DNA from: Branchinecta lynchi
Taxonomy: Eukaryota; Arthropoda; Branchiopoda; Anostraca; Branchinectidae
Length of the DNA stretch: 64,000 nt
Direction of reading: 5' to 3'
Assembly: GCA_023053575.1 (NCBI GenBank)
Contig: JAKZAP010000010.1
Span: 17,606,628-17,670,627 of the forward strand
The notes below the pieces were generated by a model, which saw nothing but the letters and a program-made list of their open reading frames with translations, was not told the DNA's origin and did not search any database. Shown here one piece after another: positions 31,191 through 41,602 of the stretch. Both the position numbers and the translations under genes were made by a program. Numbering within the stretch: the first letter of the stretch is position 1; each line of letters starts with the position of its first letter.

Positions 31191-32080
31191 TTGTATATAT
31201 GATTCCCAGTCAGCTTGGTCTAAAGGGGTATCGAAGTACTTCGTACATGTATCCCCCTATCCGTCTGGCTCCCTCTACACCGGCAGAAGATTGCCATCTC
31301 TAGGCGAATGAAATCAGGACTTAGGATTCGACAGCATTTTATCTCCAACCTACACAATGGACCGCGAGATTTAGACTTGGAAAATGTTGAACCGGGGTTC
31401 GAAAATCTTCGCTGTCGAACTTCGGAAAACAATTTTCATGCGACGTTTCAATTCCGGTATAAGAAGAAAATGTCGAATTGAAAGAGAAAAAAGAAGGTCG
31501 ATGAACCGGAGGAGCAAAGTCTTCGGAATGCAGAAAGACTAAGGGAATTAAGTCTTGTGGAGTTAATGTATCGGTATGATGTTACGCTTCTATGAGAATC
31601 AATTATGACGCCATTAGGAATTAAATGAATATGAGTCAAGGTAGGCTATACGCTGCAACCTATGTGCTTGAACGGCGTCTTTTAACCGGCCCAGGATTTG
31701 GAATTATTCTTAAAGTTGGTAATAGTCTGAAGTTTTCCCTTGATAGTTTGTCAATACACGCCAAGATCATTATTCGATAATATATTATTATTGTCGGTCA
31801 ATGTCTTTATGTCTTAAAATTTATATGTTAATAATTTTTTGGAATTAGGCTAAATATTTAAACAAAATGTGTTTATTTATAAAGAATTTACATGTTTTAA
31901 ACATTGTTTATGTATTTAAACAACATGTAGTCTGTGCTAAAATTATACTAATTTATAGATTATTCTTTCAAAAAAATTAACTTAAGCGTGAATTTGCCCG
32001 GTACAAGCAGAGGTGTGACAACACCACAAGGCGAGAAGTATTTAGCCTGGGGGTTGTTATAGGCCTAAATTTGTACTTAC
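31191..32080 (-). other. Intron adjacent to exon 1; no element recognised
   Basis: This is the start of the intron 32080-21164 in transcript order. The segment 31740-31980 is very AT-rich. The two halves of 31860-31935 share ATTTAAACAA(A/C)ATGT motifs. No branch site can be assigned with confidence and no RNA gene is recognised. Confidence 0.45.
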
Positions 32081-32184
32081 ATGGTACGATCTCCTCCTCT
32101 TCTACAGAGGAAATAGTAACGGCTAGAGTAGTATCCAGAATAGTCATCAAACACCACAGTACTGTAAATCGCCGTTTGTTCATT
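32081..32184 (-). CDS. Sidestep-family Ig protein, first coding exon (signal peptide)
   Basis: The exon has the acceptor TTTTTGTCTTTCAG immediately before 32184 and the donor GTAAGT from 32080. The ATG is at 32183-32181, one base into the exon, so at least one non-coding 5' exon is expected upstream (right side). It encodes residues 1-34: basic start MNKRRF, hydrophobic VLWCLMTILDTTLAV (signal peptide), then acidic SSVEEEEIVP. The last base T joins TG of exon 2 to make Leu35. An in-frame upstream ATG at 32228 would require read-through of the acceptor and is less likely. Phase compatibility with exon 2, plus a signal peptide placed before Ig domain 1, supports the model; homology of this exon alone is weak. 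Confidence 0.78.
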
Positions 32185-33369
32185 CTGAAAGACAAAAATA
32201 AGGGGCCGTGAAAACTATGGAAAGTCAATATGAATGAAAGAATTCATTGCGAACAAATTCATTACCCTGAGCCTAGTTATTAGGAGCTTTAAACCATCAA
32301 TGGCGTTGGTACTGGGTGATTGTTTCGAAATCGAAAACAAATTTTGTACATTTCCATTTTTTTCTAATTAGTGTGAATTATCTACTATACCTAACTCTAC
32401 ATATCCGACAGCAATATCATTTTCGTGATTAATTTGTTCTATTATTCAGAATCTGACTATACAAAGTTCGTCCTTAAGTTTCAGCAACACGATAGGTATA
32501 AAGTGAACAAAAATGGTACCGAAATATCGAAATCATTACCAACTACTGTAGGCTACCGTGATTGAAAATATCGATAAATCGAAAAACTCAAATATCACGC
32601 AACGGTAAGTCGCGTATTTTGAGCGCAGTGTGCTTGAATTTGAAAAAAAGGAAAGGAGGCCAAAGAACTGACATCAGCGACGCCAAGATGTCCCCTAATC
32701 ACGCAGTAAAAAAAAGTCTATGATGTCAACGAAAGGGTCGGAGTGTTAATTTACTACTTCACCTGTCGGAACCGCCATGAAAAATACTGGAATATTTGTA
32801 CTGACCACAAAAAGCTGAGAATAACAAAACCCAGCAAACAAAGGCTATGACAAAGAGGATTCCTAAAGTCCTAAAAGTATCCTACTCAGTTCAAAACTTT
32901 CGACTGGATCGAGACGTCAACTGGCCACTTCATCTGTCTGTTTACGAGGCTTTGCAAAGTCTGGACATCACGACACACACAGAGTGAGGGCCGATGTTTT
33001 TCTTTTGAAGAATAAGCTTTCATAACGCCGCAGCCATTTAAACGTCCCCCCCCCCCCCACATACACACACACACACGAGAACACTTGCTGGGTACAATTC
33101 GCCCCAAAGCCTACACCAACATTTCGGCTACCCTTACTCCTTGTCATTGGCCAGGGAGATTAAAACCCTTCACGACCCATCACTGTCACTTCTTGAATCT
33201 GACAAAGGACAGAACCCTTTGAAAGCTGAGGTAGAGCCGGCAGACCCCAGGTATAGCTCCAAGACTTCGAATGATTTCTGACGAGCAAACGTGACGATTC
33301 TTTTGTCTTGGTCAGGAACTGTTCCTCGCAAGGAAACAATCTGAAGACTGTTAAAGTTTAACTGAAGAG
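32185..33369. other. Upstream of first coding exon; no promoter or gene recognised
   Basis: The sequence would be 5' intron or 5' UTR of the Sidestep-like gene. A C run lies at 33047-33058, followed by ACACACACAC. I see no convincing 5' UTR exon or core promoter. Confidence 0.4.
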
Positions 33370-33800
33370 CCAATTTAATTTCTTGTCATGTCATTGAATA
33401 CACTGAATTATTTGGATTTTTTTATTTTCCACGATCTGCTCTAGTAGTGACGTTGGGAATATCTACGGTTGTCCCCACAACGCAAATTCTACTATGACGC
33501 GGCCAACTTCGATCTCAATACAATACAAAGGCCAATTCTGTTTGGCTGACAGTGTGCCAGAATTTTTTGTTTTTTTTCGTTAATCGCGTTCGTCAAGCAT
33601 ACAATACAGGTACAAGGGCATAGAGTTACCATAAATCCGTCAGATAAATTCTAATATACGAAAATCGATTATTCGTGAATAGCGGAGGAACGAAGTAACG
33701 CATTTTATACGGGTCTTCAAGTGTATTTGACTGAATAAGTGATGGTTAACTAGATTGTCTTCTCTAACCCCTTTTCGGTTGAACTTTCGGCAAGCATTAT
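33370..33800 (+). repeat. Family M copy, uninterrupted
   Basis: GAATACACTGAATTATTTGG, CTAGTAGTGACGTTGGGAAT, CGTCAAGCATACAATACAGG and, near the right end, CCCCTTTTCGGTTGAACTTT match the other two long M copies. There is no MITE in this copy. Confidence 0.7.
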
Positions 33801-35561
33801 ATGTCACACACATCCGACGAGAGGTTGATATTTTGGATTTGTAGAACAAAAACAATCATGGATGAAAAGAAGGCATTGGCTCCTGTGACTTAGCTACCGC
33901 TTCACTAGTCATTTCAACTGACACTAAATACTACGAGTAACGTCGCTGCAACATTCTCAAATGTGCCGCAAAAACTCAAAATACCGGGTTGGCGGGTTTG
34001 TGTAGTTTTTTTTTCTATCACTGTCAGCGGGCATACTAACTACCAGAAGCGAGCTACCCAACTTATTACTTCGTGAAAGATTTATATCCGAGCTAAATAT
34101 TCAACAAAAAGAAATAAAGTAAGTGAATCAATCGAACAATGGGGCAAGACCAAATGACCATGACGGTAAGAATGTTCACAAATGTGTCTATGCAGTTTAT
34201 CAAGTTTCTAAGCAATAACGATTAACAAGGGGGCAGTGTTTTGTCCATACTGGATGGACATGAAGATGTTTGTAAAACTGAAGTATGCAAATCTGATTTT
34301 CGAACAGCGACGGACAAAACAGCTAAAACAAAAACAGCAACAAGTAAACACCAATGGTCAAAACAGCAAAAGAAACAAGGACCTCATGCAAAGCAACAAA
34401 GATCAAAAGAACTACAGGGCCAAAGTAACGACTGGTCAAAACCGAGCCTGAAAAATGTGATAGTTGTCTAACACCATGATATGCACGAATTTTGACCACA
34501 GCATTTAACGAAAGAAGTACAGGCACTGTTTTTTGTTTTCATAGCAGTGTTTCGTCTATTCCTTTGTTCGACTCATTGTTTCAAAACTGTCGATAGTTTC
34601 CAATGTAGCGGACTAAGGATCAAGCTATGAAAGCTTAAGGAAGACATTATGCAACTTACCAACTACGCCTCTAAACCAACAGAAGTAAATTCTCTCTGGG
34701 AGAGGTGTCACGAAAGATAGTTTCATATTATTTGCGAAGTGGAAACACGCATGGCTTCTGGACGCAAATGGCTACCTCTAGACGATGGAAAAACGAAACC
34801 TAACCTTGTACTGACAGTACTGTCAGTACGAATCCGGCAGTTGCAATGCAAGATGTCAAGCTTCTCTTGCTGCCATAGTCAAGCCTTCCTTCTGGACACC
34901 ACATAACTGAATTGGGCTTTTTGTTCCATCGCGGTATTGACTTTCATAGTTTTGAGGCGGCGTTGTTTTTCCCATATCGCAGTTTTTGCATGTTGACGTT
35001 TTCGCATTCGCTGTTTTGACCGTCGCTGGTTTCGCCTGTCTCGTTTTCGGTGTTTTGACATGTAACCCAGTGATAAATTATGCTTGAAGTTAGAACACCA
35101 AGTTTATTTTCTTTCTTATTTGTTACTATTAGCCTATCTTTCGTATTATATCCATTAACCATTTACTGTATCAGACTCGTAACGGCGACACGGCAAAGAC
35201 TATTCCTCCGGTTTGTATATTCCTTTAGCACACTAGCGTTCAACCAATCGCTTCCGGATTCTGCTTTACGAGCATTGTAAGTTCAAAACAAGTTGTTATC
35301 TACCGAGGAAATAGGTCTCGTTCGTGAGATGTAACCATGATGGGATAGGGAAATCTCTGCCCTAATTACTGGAGCTAGTCGAGAACCGAACTAGTGTTTA
35401 CAACTGGGAATTAGCGCTGCTTCCACACTGAAAGGGACGAGTATATATATATATTTTATTTATAACCCAACAAATACAGAATGTGGTAGCGGAGTAAAGG
35501 GAATAACGTGAAATAACACAAGATAAAATAACAGTATAAACACAAAGAAAAGGGACGAGTT
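33801..35561. other. No gene recognised; perfect palindrome and a non-LTR tail
   Basis: At 34808-34829 there is a perfect 22-bp palindrome built from GTACTGACAGT and its complement. Lys/Gln-rich open frames at 34236-34471 reflect CAAAACAGCAA-type low complexity. At 35437-35510 the minus strand shows a non-LTR 3' end (CCCTTTACTCCGCTACC, GGGTTATAAATAAA, ATAT-rich tail). Confidence 0.45.
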
Positions 35562-36075
35562 TCACACTGTGCTACTCGAGTCTCCGTTTTGCTTTGCGTC
35601 TTTACGCTTAACTGAAAAGCTAACTTATTTTTAAATCATTTGACTGAATACACTGCAATATTTGTATTGTGTTAAGGGATTGCTTTATTTTTTCACTTTT
35701 TACTCTAGCATGATGCTCAGAATATCTACCTACGGCCACACTTCGCAAAATTCTACTATGCCGCGGAAAATTTGAAGCTTAATGCAAACGCGTCTTTTCA
35801 GTGGCCAGTGATAAGCTCGCGGATGGTAGCTGCTTGACCAATTAGTTTTTTTTAAATCGTTTTCGTCAAGCCTACAACACAGGTAAAAGCTCATAAAGAT
35901 ACCACAAGTCTGACAAGGAAATTCCAGTAAACTAAACTGATTATTCTTGAATAGAGGAGCAATCAAGTAACGCATTTTCATAGGATTTTCAAGCCTCTTT
36001 TAGTGAATAAGTGACGGGTAACTAGATTGTCCCATTTCAGCCCTTTTCAGTTAAACTTTAAAGTCCGCAAAGCAA
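35562..36075 (+). repeat. Family M copy, uninterrupted
   Basis: GAATACACTGCAATATTTGT, TTCTACTATGCCGCGG, CGTCAAGCCTACAACACAGG and CCCTTTTCAGTTAAACTTTA define it. It contains the uninterrupted equivalent of the MITE copy 4 insertion site (CCCATTTCAGCCCTTTTCAG). Confidence 0.7.
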
Positions 36076-36209
36076 GATTGAGATTCAAGTCCCACTTTGT
36101 GTCTGTGCCAGCGAAACTCGTCCCGGGAGGAGTCCGAATACAATAAGTGTTAGTAGCCTATAGAACACACAGTATATGTTACTGACATATATTCAAATGT
36201 CAGCTATGA

Positions 36210-36268
36210 TGCTTTGGCAGCAATATTTTGGCCCTTCTTAGCAAGGGTCCTCGTCAGGCTGTCAATCT
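36210..36268 (-). ncRNA. Hammerhead motif, left arm of dimer, core damaged (copy 7, minus)
   Basis: CTGACGA lies at 36257-36251 and helix II is intact, but the GAAA box reads AAAA (36229-36226; G12 changed to A) and the cleavage base is T rather than C. G12 is a catalytic residue, so this copy should be inactive, unlike its partner arm. Confidence 0.75.
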
Positions 36269-36328
36269 TCATGGTTAACTTCGGGGTTTTATTGCAGGTT
36301 TGTTTCCTTCCCCGAAGTTAACCCTGAA

Positions 36329-36388
36329 AATTGACAGCCTGATGAGGACCCTTGCCAAGAAGGGCCGAAATATCGCTGCCAAAGCATC
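36329..36388 (+). ncRNA. Hammerhead self-cleaving ribozyme, intact core (copy 7, plus)
   Basis: CTGATGA at 36339-36345 is the textbook core variant, with GAAA at 36367-36370 and ATC at 36372-36374. Inner helix I pairs CAGC (36335-36338) with GCTG (36375-36378). Helix II is identical to copies 1 and 4. The outer part of helix I (AATT against CATC) is degraded, so tertiary stabilisation may be lost. Helix III is the ATAT palindrome. Confidence 0.8.
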
Positions 36389-36529
36389 GTAGCTGACGAG
36401 AGCTGACCCATCCGTTTTATGCATTATTTGAATATGTTTTAAAGTCAGCTTGGGCTCAAGGAATAATTGTATTACTGACAGTATGTAATTTGTTAGTTTT
36501 CATGACTTGCCATCGACCGTAATCGTTAA

Positions 36530-36970
36530 AGGACACCTGAATGAAGAGTACCAAGTATCATCCCTATCTGTATGACTTCCATTAACATTGTCTGCAGAAA
36601 ACCCAATCCAAATACGAAATAGTGTTTCCAAGCTATGATTTTTGCTCAATTTTGCATCTGTCCTTATTTCATTACTGAACAATTTTAGAAATGAACAAAT
36701 GTCTCAAATCGGCCTTTCTTCTGGAATATTAGTTAACCAGTTAAGCCCAAACGTATATCTAGAAGAAATTCCAGATCCGGCCAGAGCTGTACAAGATTTG
36801 AATGAAATGCGCTTTTTGTCTTGGAGTCTGCAGGTGCAAACCTCCAGAAACGAACATCCCTATTTTGAAAACGTCACGCTCAGGAGAAGAATGCTCTCCG
36901 TGGTCATGTACGTAGCCTAAATGCATTTTCCATGGTGTGTTCAAGTATGGTTTCATTGTTCAGGTGTCCT
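36530..36970. mobile_element. Non-autonomous TTAA-flanked TIR element (L)
   Basis: Terminal inverted repeats AGGACACCTGAA and TTCAGGTGTCCT (12 bp, perfect) are flanked directly by TTAA on both sides (36526-36529 and 36971-36974). TTAA duplications are typical of piggyBac and Kolobok. The 441-bp interior has overlapping short open frames without a recognised domain, so I treat it as non-autonomous. Confidence 0.78.
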
Positions 36971-36999
36971 TTAAGACAAATTATTTCCGACATCGAGGT

Positions 37000-37801
37000 T
37001 AATGGTTTACCCTATAGCCTACGCAGTATCTCAGCTTCCTTCCTTACTTCTGCCCAACTTCCGGTTTTGGCCGGATTCCGGACAAACTACTTGTCTGGCA
37101 AAAAAATAAAGCTCAAAAACGAATTCAGCATGTTTCTTTACCCTTATATCCAACCTTTAATCAACTTCAGATTAAACTTTACTTTTATCAAATTTTCCGG
37201 TTTCAGCCGGACTCCGAGCGATCTATACGTCCGGTGAGAAAATGATTGTCAGATACGAATTCAGTATTTCTCCTTACCCGCAAATCGAACATCTTATCAA
37301 ATTTAAATAAAACTTTTACTTTAACAAATTCTCCGGTTTTATTCCGGCCGAACTAATTGTCCGGCGAGAATATAAACTTCATATTCTTTACGTTTACGTT
37401 TCCTTACCCATAAATCGAACCTCTAATCAACTTCATATTAAACTTTTACTTTTTAAAACTTTTCCGGTTTTCACCGGATTCCGGGGGAACTATTTGTCCG
37501 GCGAGAAAATAAATTTCATATTCGAATTCAGCATGTCTCCTTCCCTAAATCGACTATCTCAATAGCTTTAAAAAATATTTGTGTTGCCAATTTGAAACCC
37601 CTCCCCCACCCTCAAATTAAGGCTACAGAGCCCATTTTCGAACCTGACCTGTACTTTGACCCAAGATCGTCCCACCAAGTTTCATCAAAATATCTCAATC
37701 CCCTCGAGAGTTATCGTGCGGACAGACAGACAGAAAGACGGACAACTTTTGCGATGTCATATAGGTATCCCTCTACTTACGTTTTGGGATCCCAAAAACC
37801 G
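37000..37801 (+). mobile_element. Family B element, copy 5, 5' truncated
   Basis: It starts in the 5' unique domain (TTACCCTATAGCCTACG), then about four 137-bp units and the constant 3' domain (CCTCGAGAGTTATCGTG, GACAGACAGACAGAAAGACG). It ends CTTACGTTTTGGGATCCCAA at 37801. The first 5' section is missing, possibly disturbed by element L just upstream. Confidence 0.78.
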
Positions 37802-39441
37802 GTTAGCAAGTCAACGGGTCTCGGAAAAGGCTTAAAACAACCGAAAACTGCGGGTTATTTGTTGAAAGCACAGCCTAGATTAGAGTATTCAAATAGTTTA
37901 AAATACTGGAAGTTGAAGAGTAATTAACTTGTCATTGTCAGGCCTTATGGTGGGGCCATAAAGAGTTAACGGTGTTTTTATGTTTATGAATAGACTGAAA
38001 CTGAAATAGTGCGAGGGGTCCTTTAACTCTGCGGTAATCTCTTATTGGCTCTTGTTCGAGTACCTTTTTAGAGGCCAGCTTCTATCTTCTAGTAGCTGTG
38101 TCAAACATGATAAATATTTTGTCGAGATGGGTAATTACTTTAATATCCACCTCCAGAAAACACAGCTAAAATTATCCCAATATAACGTTCTATGTGACGA
38201 CTGCACCGGAAGACTGTTTCGTTATAACTGTTACCCTCCCCACCCCCCACATACTTTCAGGTAGGGTAGGGTCTAAAATGTTAAACCTTTGATAAAGTAG
38301 ACAAAGAATGACCGATTATGGCCCTCTGTTCTTTACGCTTGACGTCGGGTTTGGCACTCATATCCAGATCCTACGGATGCCTGTGCTGCTAATGAGTTCG
38401 AACGCCGTACTTTTTATCACTAGTGGGAAAACCATCAAGTTTTCTACACGGAACGCGATAGGTTTGAGTTTTGTAATCCTGAGGAAGAATAAAGAAAAAG
38501 TGTGCAGTTTTTGAAGCGAAAGTCTTAATACGCTTTAGATCTTTTGCTGGAAGACGTGAGTAATGTTTGAAAAATTACAAACACAAGAAAAATAGAAGCA
38601 ATTTTATCAGTTAGCCTATCAAGGGACTTAGGTTAGAGGCTACTTTCTTCTACTATAATTATTTTAAAATGAATTTTTTAGGAACTTTCTAGGAATTATT
38701 TTAAACAGCCATACCCGAAACGGAAGAAACAGCCAAAACAGTATTTTTCAGCAAAATTTACAAGCCGTAGTTCTTTGTGCCTCCAGGTTCAAGAACCCGA
38801 AGCATCAGCAAAAACTTCATCTACTTCCCACCCCATTCTTGACCTCTCTCCTCTCATCTTAAGCGTAAGACCTTAAATTTAAAGCATATAATGGAACTAA
38901 GCTGGGTTTTTTTTTATGTTCCCTCCCATTCCCGCCTATAAGACCAACAGACCTACTGCTCTAACACCACATCACCAGGCTAACACAAACTACTCTTGCT
39001 TCAGCCCCCCCCCCCCCCCCTGAGAGGACTGCGATAGTGAAACGAAAAGTTGGTTGACCTAAAACTTCGATACTGTGGCATGGTTAGCCTGCTGTCTTTT
39101 TTACCGATACTGGTCACCGATAGGGATGGAGCTGGCCTGGGTAAACACGGTCCGAAACTCATTATTCAATGGTGATTAACACAGCAAAGAAGAAGCAATG
39201 ATGATGTTTGCTGTCGGGTTCACACGACTTGGGTTTCAGAGAGTACAAGCCTATATTTACAGACAACCAAATAAAAGAACATGTGAAACATGATACCCAG
39301 GAATGGAGGTGACGCACTGTCTGTGAAGAGAAGGGTAACCACGCGAACAGCTGGAAAGACTGAGAACTGCAAGCCGTAAAACAACAAACTGGATACACTA
39401 AAGAACAAATGTGATTTTTTTTTCCACTGTGAAGATACCAC
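37802..39441. other. No gene recognised
   Basis: The open frame running out of family B ends at 37927 with a Lys/Leu-rich tail and then a 3'-UTR-like stretch (TGTTTATGAATAGACTGAAA); I cannot identify it. A C run occurs at 39006-39020. The segment 38050-38520 has overlapping short frames only. Confidence 0.4.
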
Positions 39442-39723
39442 CAGGGTTGCCACATAAAAAAAAAAAAATAGTGAGTGATTTTTGATCGAAAACACGGAGT
39501 GAAATTTTATTTTCATGAACAAATTTGAGATGGTCACTTTTTGGTCGGAATCACTGCTGCAAAATGACACACCTGATTTTGTTTCCATGGAAAAAACGTC
39601 AAATTGTCGGAATCACTGCTTGAAAATGACCCATCTGGATGATCTCTGAATTATAGTGAATTACGTAGGACAAGAGTGACAAAAACAAAATAGAGTGACA
39701 ATTCAGAGTATCGTGCGCCCCTG
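39442..39723. mobile_element. hAT-like non-autonomous element with perfect 8-bp target duplication
   Basis: The 282-bp element begins CAGGGTTGCCACAT and ends TCGTGCGCCCCTG. The outer ends are imperfectly inverted (CAGGGTTGC against CAGGGGCGC). The perfect flanks GATACCAC lie at 39434-39441 and 39724-39731. The interior has three related TCGGAATCACTGCT(G/T) segments. It is non-coding and a different family from the poly-G MITEs. Confidence 0.8.
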
Positions 39724-39939
39724 GATACCACCAGCCTCCAGAAGTATCACAGTATTACAAGGGTGGAATTTGTGTCTCACAACCACCAAAATCTCATACC
39801 TAAAACAACAAACCGCAGTACTTTTTATGGTTTTGTGTTCTGCGGAAAAATGTAGTTGGGCCCAGTTGTGATTTATTGAATACTTAGTTGTAGCGTACGC
39901 ATAGTTGTGTCGCAACACCCAGGACTGGCCAGTGCTTTT

Positions 39940-40153
39940 TGAGGGGTTGGCCACTCTCGATTTTATTTTACAGAAAGTGCCCGGTGACGGCGGACACCAG
40001 TCGGCAGTGATTGCCAAGAGTTAGAACATTAAAATCACCACGTTTAGAGAGGGAACCGCCTAACTTACGGATGGGAGCATAGCAGGCACCACTGGTTTCA
40101 GCCAGAGCCAGGAAGGGACGTAGAGCAGATGCTGGAGAGTGGACAACCCCTCG
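39940..40153. mobile_element. Family K TIR element, copy 1
   Basis: The left end GAGGGGTTGGCCACTCTC and the complement of the right end GAGGGGTTGTCCACTCTC agree at 17 of 18 bases. The flanks GTGCTTTT (39932-39939) and GTGCTTCC (40154-40161) agree at 6 of 8, consistent with an aged 8-bp duplication. Length is 214 bp. Open frames over it on the minus strand (to about 100 residues) are not host genes. Confidence 0.72.
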
Positions 40154-40161
40154 GTGCTTCC

Positions 40162-41357
40162 TGGGGGATGACCCATGAAAAGTTTTCACTTTTTACTAAT
40201 TTCATGTTCTCAACTGAGTCGTCAACAGAATGAAAGATCTGGAGGACATTTGTAAAACAAAACAAAAAAATCGTAGGCATGTTATTTATTCTTATTTTTT
40301 TTATTTTTTTTGGCGTGGTGAATTCTGGTAAATAGTGATTTTTAATCGAAAAAAAGAAACGTACTTACGCATGCTTCTTGATTTACTTTTTTGTTTTGCG
40401 AAATCGCGATCTTCATCTTTGCTAAACGATGACGAATTCCACAAACTCCTGGCACATATCTTTCATTTCAGAATCCTTAAAAATGCTTCGGACATTTGCG
40501 AAATGTCATACTTTTTTTTACAGGTTTCTTGTCTCTCATTGTCGACCGCTGCATCCATGTGTACTAGCACCGGTAACGAGATTAAAAAGTTGCGTTCCTC
40601 TTTTATTTCAGGGGAATGTTTCAATGATAGAATAGAGATACGATAGTTGGGGAAATATGATATCTTGCTGTTTTCTTTCTAAGGCTTTCCGGCTTTGGTC
40701 GAAATGCAAAGAGAGATATTTAAGGGGCGTTACAGTGAGATTGTAACGAATAAACTCAAAATGCAAATCTTGACGTGGTAAATTGACTCTTTTGCAGCAC
40801 TGGTCAAGTAAAGGCCAGCTCAGCTGTTTCTAGATCAGTTGTTAATTTAAATAATAAGAAAAAAGACTGACGTGGAAGCATCTAGTTAGCCCCCCCCCCT
40901 TCCCGTTTTCTAGTGTAGGCTTGATACGAAAAAAGGAAAACTGGTACTTTTGGGATCTGAAATTGGGGTAAAAAACTAAAACCTCGACAGTACCGGTTTC
41001 AAACTGAATAGCTAACGGCAGTATGCTGTTGGTGGACCAAGAAGGGTAGGAGGGTCAATCCACCAAATAATAATGATTTATATTTATGACCCACTTAAGA
41101 AACGAGACGACAGCAAGCTTAGAAAAGTCGACATAAATAAAAACAATCAATAAATTAAAAACGAAAATTTTTGTTCAGGCTTGAACATGATGCGGGTGCG
41201 ATGTAAATTATATCTTCCGGTTACTGAACGACATCACTCGTTATTGGCCGAAACTGAGCCCCCAAGCATTTGCATATAGGTGTGAATGTAATTGTGTTGG
41301 CTTTGTCAAAGTTTCGCCATTCTAAGAATGGCTCCTTTAAGGGGTTTTTCACACTAA
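40162..41357. other. No gene recognised; non-LTR tail near 41.07 kb
   Basis: The segment 41065-41150 on the minus strand ends AAGTGGGTCATAAATATAAA followed by TCATTATTATT, another copy of the shared non-LTR 3' end. A C run occurs at 40890-40899. The open frame at 40335-40646 has no domain. Confidence 0.45.
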
Positions 41358-41599
41358 GAGCCTGTTCCACCCTTCTACAAATAATAACTATTAGTTATCA
41401 AAATAGTAACTATCTGCTTACCACGCTCGGGAGCGTAGTAAGCGTAGTAACTACGGATCTCTGTAACGTGATTAGTCAGATTCGCCCGTGGCATGATATT
41501 CTGCTGGAAAATACAAAAATCGTTCCAGCCTTGACGGCAAAAAGCCAGAATTCGTGATGACGTGCGTACTACCTACGGTAAGTAGGATGGAACACGCTC
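41358..41599. mobile_element. PIF/Harbinger-like MITE
   Basis: Inverted ends GAGCCTGTTCCACCCTTCTA and, as complement, GAGCGTGTTCCATCCTACTT are flanked by TAA at 41355-41357 and TAA at 41600-41602. A 3-bp TAA duplication with GRGC..TGTTCC ends is typical of PIF/Harbinger. The interior includes TAGTAAGCGTAGTAACTACG tandem-like sequence and no coding capacity. Confidence 0.65.
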
Positions 41600-41602
41600 T
41601 AA

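Larger units (their letters stand above)
36188..36471. mobile_element. Hammerhead-bearing head-to-head dimer with about 9-bp target duplication
   Basis: The 284-bp insertion is flanked by TTACTGACA at 36179-36187 and 36472-36480. Both arms contain a complete-length hammerhead region, the left on the minus strand and the right on the plus strand. Each is preceded by CCCCGAAGTTAACC and ends in the family 3' segment (TATTTGAATATGTTTTAAAG, TCAGCTTGGGCTCAAGGAAT on the right). This is the most complete dimer in the window and shows a leader (ACCTGCAATAAAACC or AGGTTTGTTTCCTTCC) ahead of each ribozyme. Confidence 0.85.

Noticed and set aside
32184..32228. The upstream in-frame ATG at 32228 as the start of the Sidestep-like protein
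   Set aside because: It lies before a strong splice acceptor (TTTTTGTCTTTCAG). The signal peptide begins naturally at the ATG at 32183.
34236..34471. Lys/Gln-rich open frames on the plus strand
   Set aside because: Low-complexity CAAAACAGCAA-type sequence is open in two frames at once. There is no domain or splice context.
39703..40017. A 104-residue minus-strand frame and its neighbours to 40280
   Set aside because: They overlap the borders of the hAT-like element at 39442-39723 and family K copy 1. They are not host coding sequence.
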